A DNA stretch of 64,000 nucleotides from Chrysomallon squamiferum (taxonomy: Eukaryota > Mollusca > Gastropoda > Neomphalida > Peltospiridae). The DNA lies in contig CM022666.1 in assembly GCA_012295275.1 (NCBI GenBank), positions 2,008,616 to 2,072,615 on the forward strand. The letters run 5' to 3'. A program made the position numbers and the translations under genes. A model generated the notes under the pieces. That model was not told the origin of the DNA. It did not search any database and saw only the letters and a program-made list of their open reading frames with translations. Positions 55,492 to 64,000 of the stretch are shown here, piece by piece (position 1 is the stretch's first letter; each line of letters begins with the position of its first letter).

Positions 55492-56609
55492 CTGATTAGA
55501 TTAAAGGAAAATACACAGGTAGATTAGCACACAGAAAGGTAAACAAACAGACAGATAAGCTAACAGATATGTAGGTAAATGAAATTAATATTCATAAATA
55601 CTAACCTCCCCGTACAGAAATTAATATCCAAGCACTAACGTTCCCGTAACGATTAAAACCACAAAGTGAAACTAACAAATGTGTGAAAATCTCTCTTCCG
55701 CTATCGTAAAGTCACGTGACTGACAACAGAGATCAAGCTCTGAAAAAAGTCAGCTACCTTGGAGAAACTATTCACCTACCTCGCTCATTTTGAAGCGCAC
55801 TCCGCTGTAAATGTCCCGGTGACCGACATGCTTGAGTACACATTACACCCAGTTATTATTCATGTCAGCTTGTTTTGCTGAGGTAATATTGCTTGAAGTA
55901 CTGGGGTGATAAAACTGAAGTGATGGGTGCTGCCCTAAATACAACAGAGCCTGAAAGGAGCTCGGTCATAGGTTAAGATGACCATAGATATATAAAAAGA
56001 AAAAAGAAAAGAGAAAAAAAAAATTCAGTATAAAACGTAAAACATTGCGAGGTAAAAACGAGTACAAGTACGGTTGGGGAGTACAGACGTGTAGTCGAAT
56101 TTTCTTCAGAAAAAACGTTCATCGTTTAGTTTTCTCCTGTAACAAACGATTCGAGTGTGTAACCATTGCATACGAGGAAAAACGTGCACAGAAAATATTC
56201 TATTTCTGATAACAGATATTGGTTCATATGCTGAAAATAATACACGTAAAAACTTAATATTATTAATTCCAGGTTGATTATCTCCCTTGATTCAGTTTGG
56301 TATTACACTCACCATCCCGAGAATATGAAAAAAAAAAAATAATTCAAAAAAAAATCCGACCCAAAAAATCAGATACATCTGGTGAAAAAAACTAATATTC
56401 TCTTTAATATTTTAGATACTGAAATCGGTAGAAACGAAATTAAAAGAAAAAAAAAAAATACACTCCAAAAAAACCAAAGACGATTGAAAATAATTTAAAA
56501 TTTATTTAAGGGAGACAATCCTGATTTCATATCCGAGTTTTTATTGTACAAAATCACAAATAACTGCATATTAGCAGCAGCTAGACTAGTTATTTCACAA
56601 AGTGAAACA

Positions 56610-56613
<4 letters not shown>

Positions 56614-56708
<95 letters not shown>

Positions 56709-57051
56709 ATAAATATTATTCTTTCAAACCAGTACGATTATATCTTAAATAACTAAATAAATACTTTTTGTTTCATGTTTCAAAAAGATCTGATTTTCTA
56801 ACGAATTAATAACAAGAACAATAAAAATAATGATAATAACAGCAGTAGAAGTGGTAATAGTAGTTGTGGTAGTACTGCAGTAGTAATAGTAAAAGTAGTA
56901 GCAGTTGTAGTAGTAATAAAAGTTGTAGCAGTAGTAATAGTAATAATAAAAATAGTAATAGTAGTAGGAATAGTAATAGTAGTAAAAATAGCTATAGTAG
57001 CAATAGTAGTATCATCAAAAGAAGTAGTAGTAATAATAGTAATGCTAGTAG

Positions 57052-57095
<44 letters not shown>

Positions 57096-57116
57096 AGAAG
57101 AAGAAGAAGAAGACGA
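56614..57116. repeat. (CT)n array followed by an AGT/AAG trinucleotide block
   Basis: A pure CT array lies at 56614-56704, about 90 bp of unique sequence follows, then a long interrupted AGT block that ends in AAG repeats. The same succession starts again at 63692 in unit 5. Confidence 0.9.
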
Positions 57117-57835
57117 AGAAGACATAATATTTTCGAGAAAAAAGCATTTTTAATGATTATAATGTTGATTATTGTAATAGCATTTATTATTGCATAAATA
57201 TTACATTTTCTTCACATGAACAAAATATTATTTTAAAATAAATAATATTTTATGGCTTCCTTTTTAAATGAAATTCAATAAAGCATAAATAAATGTTCGT
57301 GACATTAAGCATTAATTTAAATAAATACAATTTTAATAGCCACATATATCGTGTTTCGTGAAATTCAGCATTAATGGAAAACAATACTGTTTTCATGACA
57401 TTCAACAATTTAAAAAACATTTTGATTTTATGACTTGCAGAATTAACAAAAATCAAATAAACACAGAATTCAGTGTGATTCAACATCTGCAACATTCGTT
57501 TTCATGATATTCAACAATATATTTTTTTTAAATTAAATTAGTTTTTTCATTAAATCTTGTATTAGTACAAAATAAAAGTGAATTCTTTCTGAAAATCAGA
57601 AACGAGACTAACAAATGAAACCTTTCATAACATGTGGCTTCAAATAACAACAGTTTACATTTTCAATAAATAAATAACACATAAATAGCATTCACAACTG
57701 AACTGTATATTAAACTTAACGTAAAGATATATATTTTTAAAACATTCTAAGTTTCTTCATTCACGCAAATTATTTAAGATTATGGTCTTAATTTGCTGTT
57801 GTGATAACAACAACAACAACGGCGAAACTAAAACC
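57117..57835. other. AT-rich spacer
   Basis: It contains loose repeats of TTCATGA(C/T)ATTCA(A/G)CA words and an ACA run near 57805. No supportable gene is visible, and the 81-codon minus ORF here has no splice or composition support. Confidence 0.5.
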
Positions 57836-58050
57836 TTATGTCATTTCACTGTCTACGTCACATCCGGTCATAGAATCACGTGAAGCTAGGAAACTTCCTA
57901 GATCGGGCAAAACCACGGCTCCCCGTCTGACAGTTCTTGGGATGACGTCAGAGATGATGGGAATGTCGCTGCCGAGGGTAGCCCCACGCCGTCTACGACC
58001 TTTTCGCTGCCTCAAGTTAATAAGTGTCAAATATGCCATTTCTTGAATTC
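57836..58050 (-). CDS. Candidate terminal exon of an unidentified minus-strand gene
   Basis: On the minus strand a CT/CA tract of more than 100 bp and GTATATGCATGTCTCAG precede an open frame of 70 codons in phase 1, ending in TAA at 57836. The composition is balanced and GC-rich for the region. The peptide has a short hydrophobic start (AYLTLINL), a basic run (RQRKGRRRRGA) and a hydrophilic tail ending CDVDSEMT. This could be a cytoplasmic tail after a membrane helix. I do not recognise it, and no partner exons were found. An 81-codon plus-strand ORF covers the same bases. Confidence 0.4.
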
Positions 58051-58074
58051 CTGAGACATGCATATACAGAGTGA

Positions 58075-60050
<1,976 letters not shown>

Positions 60051-60794
60051 CAAACGTGTACGTGTATATGAAAAATCTATATTACAACCTCAGCTAGAAG
60101 CGGCATTAAACAGAAAAAAATGATCAACCACAGTAAGAAAAGTTTTATTGGGAAACATTATCAAATACTTATATTTTTAACTCTTGTTCGTTCATACAGT
60201 CATGTAAATTTGGTGATAATAATTACTATTTCTTAAATTTGGTGATAATAATTACTATTTCTCCATTTTCTACAAAAGAAAACCTAACATCGAAGCTACA
60301 TCGGAGAACAATTTGACTTTCACGCCAATCAAAATTTCTAAGAAACTTCATTTTAAAGAGAAGAAAAGAAAAATCTGATCAAACATCAGATCTGAAGGCT
60401 GATATTCACAGAAGAATCTAAAGATTAATCATTTCTGAAGCAATTCAGGGGTCTGTAGTTCTACAGTACTTAAAGCCTGACGTCATAAAGTTTTAAAATA
60501 TGAAACCAACAGTGAAGTCATGAAATCTGAAACAGAATCAGAAGCTACGGCTTAAATGTATAAATCCACAAAGTTAATAAATCCAAACAGAAATCTGAAG
60601 TCCAAAATTTGAAGTCGAAATCTTAAATCGAAGATGAACTCTGAATTTCATTGTGTGAACATGATGTCTGAAGTCAAATACGAAGTAACGAAGTCGAAGT
60701 TAAAATCTGAATTAATCAAGTCGAATGTTAAAATCTGAATTAATGAAGTCATTAATGGCTCTTTCTCAACTTGTCATTGACATGTCTGACAAAA

Positions 60795-61609
60795 TTAATT
60801 ATAGTACGCTGAAATCACCTGAAAAAAATAAAAACAATGAGTGTTTAGTTGCTTTCCTTTTGTTAGAAGACGCCATTTTCTTTAGTTACAGATGTATGTT
60901 TATTCCAGTAGACAAATTTAACAGTTTCATTTTTAAATGCAGAAAATTTTAATGTTTGATTTTTTTTTTTCTGTAATGATTTTAACACTAACGAAAACAT
61001 CCACGATACGTTTTTCATGTGTAAATGTCATTAGACAAACAAAAGTGTCGTGTGTGTGTATGTTTTTCTGTGTTTGCAACTGTGTGTATCTGTGTATGTG
61101 TGTATGAATTTATACATAAATAAATAAGCTCTTGTGCTTTTCGATCTCCTTATATACGTCTGTGTTTGTATGTACCCATGTTTGCGTATATATAAGTATC
61201 TCTGTCTGTTTGTATGTGTGTTTGTAGATACATACATGCTAGTGTATGTTTGTATCTGTTATATATTTGTATTCGTGTGTGTGTATGTATGTTCGTATGT
61301 ACGTGTGTGACTCTGTCTGCCCTGTCACTGATGTAAATGTGTTTGTAAATAAATAAGGAAACTAGGATTGAGACGGTTTATACCTGATCTCCTTTAAACC
61401 ATTCATAAAAACCAATACGTCCGGAATCCAGTCGGTTCAACCAGTAAGTATATAGCTGTGTTTGGTACTTAGCTCTTTCCATTTTATCCGCCTGTTTTAT
61501 ATTTTAAAAATAGATAAAACATTGTGACCATCTATGCCAACAAACAACAATATTCTCATCATCATTTTCTTCTTCTTCTTCTTCTTCTTCTTATTATTAT
61601 TATTATTAT

Positions 61610-61700
<91 letters not shown>

Positions 61701-62080
61701 TTTATAAAATGTAAACATTTAAAAATGAACATTTCATGGAACAGGTTTTGAATAACTTTTTATTTGTACGTTGGCATACGGTATTTATTTTTTTATTATT
61801 ATTTTCATTTTTATCTTCATTTTATATTTTTTTTATTTTTTTTATTTTGTTTAATTTTTTTATTATTATTATTTTTTTTTTTTTTTTTTTTTTTTGCTCT
61901 AATTGCTTTGTTGTTATGCTACTGAATGAAAATCTAAAATCTTACGATCAGTCTTCCTTTTTCTATATAAGAATAAAGCTCATTAAATTCTGCAATGGCC
62001 GGGTAGTCGGGTACTGGACTGTAGACAAAATATAAATAAATAGCTACACAGAACCAGAAGACGTCTAGAAGGAATCCCAT
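60795..62080 (-). CDS. Small secreted or membrane-anchored protein, array copy 5
   Basis: Coding exons are 62080-61946 (exon from 62085), 61491-61384 and 60818-60795, 88 residues plus TAA. The N-terminus is hydrophobic and divergent (MGFLLDVFWFCVAIYLYF), followed by VYSPVPDYPAIAEFNELYSY. Exon 1 has 45 codons, a one-codon loss against copy 1. Exon 2 (36 codons) has KMERAKYQTQLYTYW and RIGFYEWFKGDQ; the tail is VISAYYN. Acceptors TTACTTGTAG, TAAAACAG and ATTTTTTTCAG and donors GTAAGA and GTATAA are kept. TTTATT at 60144-60149 is a possible minus-strand AATAAA. Confidence 0.65.
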
Positions 62081-62524
62081 TATTTCTACAAGTAAAGAAA
62101 ACGTTTTAGGATTACTTTCTGAATCAATGCAAAAACAAAATCACGCGACATAAATAACACCTTTTTCTGGGTATGGGTGTGGGTGTGCGTGTGTGCGTGT
62201 GTGTGTGCGCGTGTGTGGAGCTCGAGCAAAAGTTGTAAAAGCCAATAAATAAAAAAATTAAAATTAAAAATAAAACAAACATATATTTATTTGTTACGTA
62301 AACAATCCCTAAGGGTGACTCAGCCGTTCAGTGAGTTTGACCTAGTTTTGATGTGTGTTTAAAACCGCTAATAATTAAAACAGAACAAGAAATCAGGATA
62401 TTTCAGACATTTGTAATTACTCCTACGTAATCAAAGTGTCTTTTAAACCACTAGGAGGGTTTGTTTTCCAGTTTGTATTTGAATTAGAGACTAAAATAGC
62501 AAAACGTGCCCCGGTCCCTCTTAC

Positions 62525-62560
62525 CTGTTTTACGTCACACGTAATGTCGACACCTCCACA
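62525..62560 (-). other. 36-bp leader exon, unit 5
   Basis: It is intact, with the standard acceptor and donor, about 440 bp upstream of the ATG of copy 5. Confidence 0.5.
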
Positions 62561-63689
62561 CTGATTAGATTACAAGGAAAATACACAGGTAGATTAGCAC
62601 ACAGAAAGGTAAACAAACAGACAGATAAGCGAACAGATAAATAAGTAAATGAAATTAATATTCATAAATACTAACCTCACCGTACAAAAATTAATATCCA
62701 AGCACTAACGTTCCCGTAACGATTAAAACCACAAAGTGAAACTAACAAATGGGTGAAAATCTCTTTTCCTCTATCGTACAGTCACGTGACTGATAACATA
62801 GGTCAAGTGCTGAACAGTGAAGGACCCTTGGAGTGAAACATTTTTATTCACCTACCTGGCTCATTTTGAAGCGCACTCCGCTGTAAATGTCCGGGTGACC
62901 GACATGCTTGAGTGCACATTACACCCAGTGATAATTCATGTCAGCTTGTTTTGCTGAGGTAATATTGCTTGAAGTACTGGGGTGAAAAAACTGAAGTGAT
63001 GGGTGATGCCCTAAATATAACAGAGCCTGAAAGGAGCTCGGTCATAGGTTAAGATGACCATAGATATAAAAAAAAAAAAACAAAAACAAACAATTCAGTA
63101 TAAAACGTAAAACATTGCGAGGTAAAAACGAGTACAAGTACGGTTGGGGAGTACAGACGTGTAGTCGAATTTTCTTCAGAAAAAAACGTTCATCGTTTAG
63201 TTTTCTCCTGTAACAAACGATTCGAGTGTGTAACCATTGCATACGAGGATAAACGTGCACAGAAAATATTCTATTTCTGATAAAAGATATTGGTTCATAT
63301 GCTGAAAATAATAAACGTAAAAACTTAATATTATTAATTTCAGGTTGATTAACTCCCTTGCTTCAGTTTGATATCACGTTCACCATCCCGAGAACGTGAA
63401 AAAATAAAAATAATTTAAAAAAGAAAAAAATCCCCCCCCCCAAAAAAAATCAGATACATCTGGTAAAAAACACTAATATTCTCTTTAATATTTTAGATAC
63501 TGAAATCGGTGGAAACGAAATTAAAAAAAAAAAAAACACTCCAAAAAAAACAAAGACGATTGAAAATAATTTAAAATTTATTTAAGGGAGACAATCCTGA
63601 TTTCATATCCGAGTTTTTACTGTACAAAATCACAAATAACTGCATATTAGCAGTAGCTAGACTAGTTATTTCACAAAGTGAAACATAAA

Positions 63690-63691
<2 letters not shown>

Positions 63692-63770
<79 letters not shown>

Positions 63771-63875
63771 ATAAATATTATTCTTTCAAACCAGTACGAT
63801 TATATCTTAAATAACTAAATAAATACTTTTTATTTCATGTTTCAAAAAGATCTGATTTTCTAACGAATTAATAAC

Positions 63876-63915
<40 letters not shown>

Positions 63916-64000
63916 GCAGTAGAAGTGGTAATAGTAGTTGTGATAGTACTGCAGTAGTAATAGAAAAAGTAGTAGCAGTTGTAGTAGTAGTAATAGTAAT
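63692..64000. repeat. (CT)n array and AAT/AGT block at the window end
   Basis: It matches 56614-57000. A pure AAT run near 63870-63912 is longer than in the earlier copy. Confidence 0.9.

Larger units (their letters stand above)
54033..56612. repeat. Segmental duplication unit 4 (partial)
   Basis: It starts in the GT/TATG block and lacks the exon-like segment, the (GA)n array, the GAAGTC block and the last coding exon. From there it follows unit 3 closely through the tail to 56.6 kb. Confidence 0.85.

Overview
The window is metazoan nuclear DNA: AT-rich, very poor in long open reading frames, full of long dinucleotide and trinucleotide arrays (GA, GT, ATT, AGT, TTC) and homopolymers, with the few believable coding segments split by GT-AG introns. 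The style suits a lophotrochozoan, most likely a mollusc, but that placement is an inference. No rRNA, convincing tRNA, CRISPR or prokaryotic operon is present.

Left part (1 to about 12.6 kb): no gene that I can support. It holds microsatellites, poly(T)/poly(A) tracts and several small tandem repeats (155-bp units at the left edge, 25-bp units near 1.4 kb, about 34-bp units with a CACAAGTG core near 1.8 kb). A 65-68-bp minisatellite ends about 200 bp before the first gene.

Centre (12.6 to 34.8 kb): one three-exon plus-strand gene for a 271-residue claudin/PMP22-like four-pass membrane protein. Exons are 12633-12987, 33453-33626 and 34505-34791. All introns are phase 1, and the first is about 20.5 kb of repeat-rich DNA.

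Right part (39.8 to 64.0 kb): a segmental duplication array with a unit of about 4 kb, in five copies plus one inverted fragment. Most units carry, on the minus strand, a small gene with the same architecture: a conserved 36-bp leader exon, a first coding exon with a hydrophobic N-terminus and an SP-x-PDY motif, a 36-codon second exon ending in HIGF-x-EW and Q, and a tiny 8-codon last exon. The predicted proteins have 88, 89, 89 and 91 residues. Splice sites and frame are kept even in the two divergent copies, where length differences are whole codons. I do not recognise the family; it is the main candidate for an undescribed system. The fourth copy is broken (one-base deletion, no last exon) and sits next to an inverted repeat. 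In three units a plus-strand exon-like segment faces the minus-strand gene tail to tail. A mariner/pogo-like MITE lies in unit 2, and a separate minus-strand terminal exon of unknown gene may lie at 57.8-58.05 kb.
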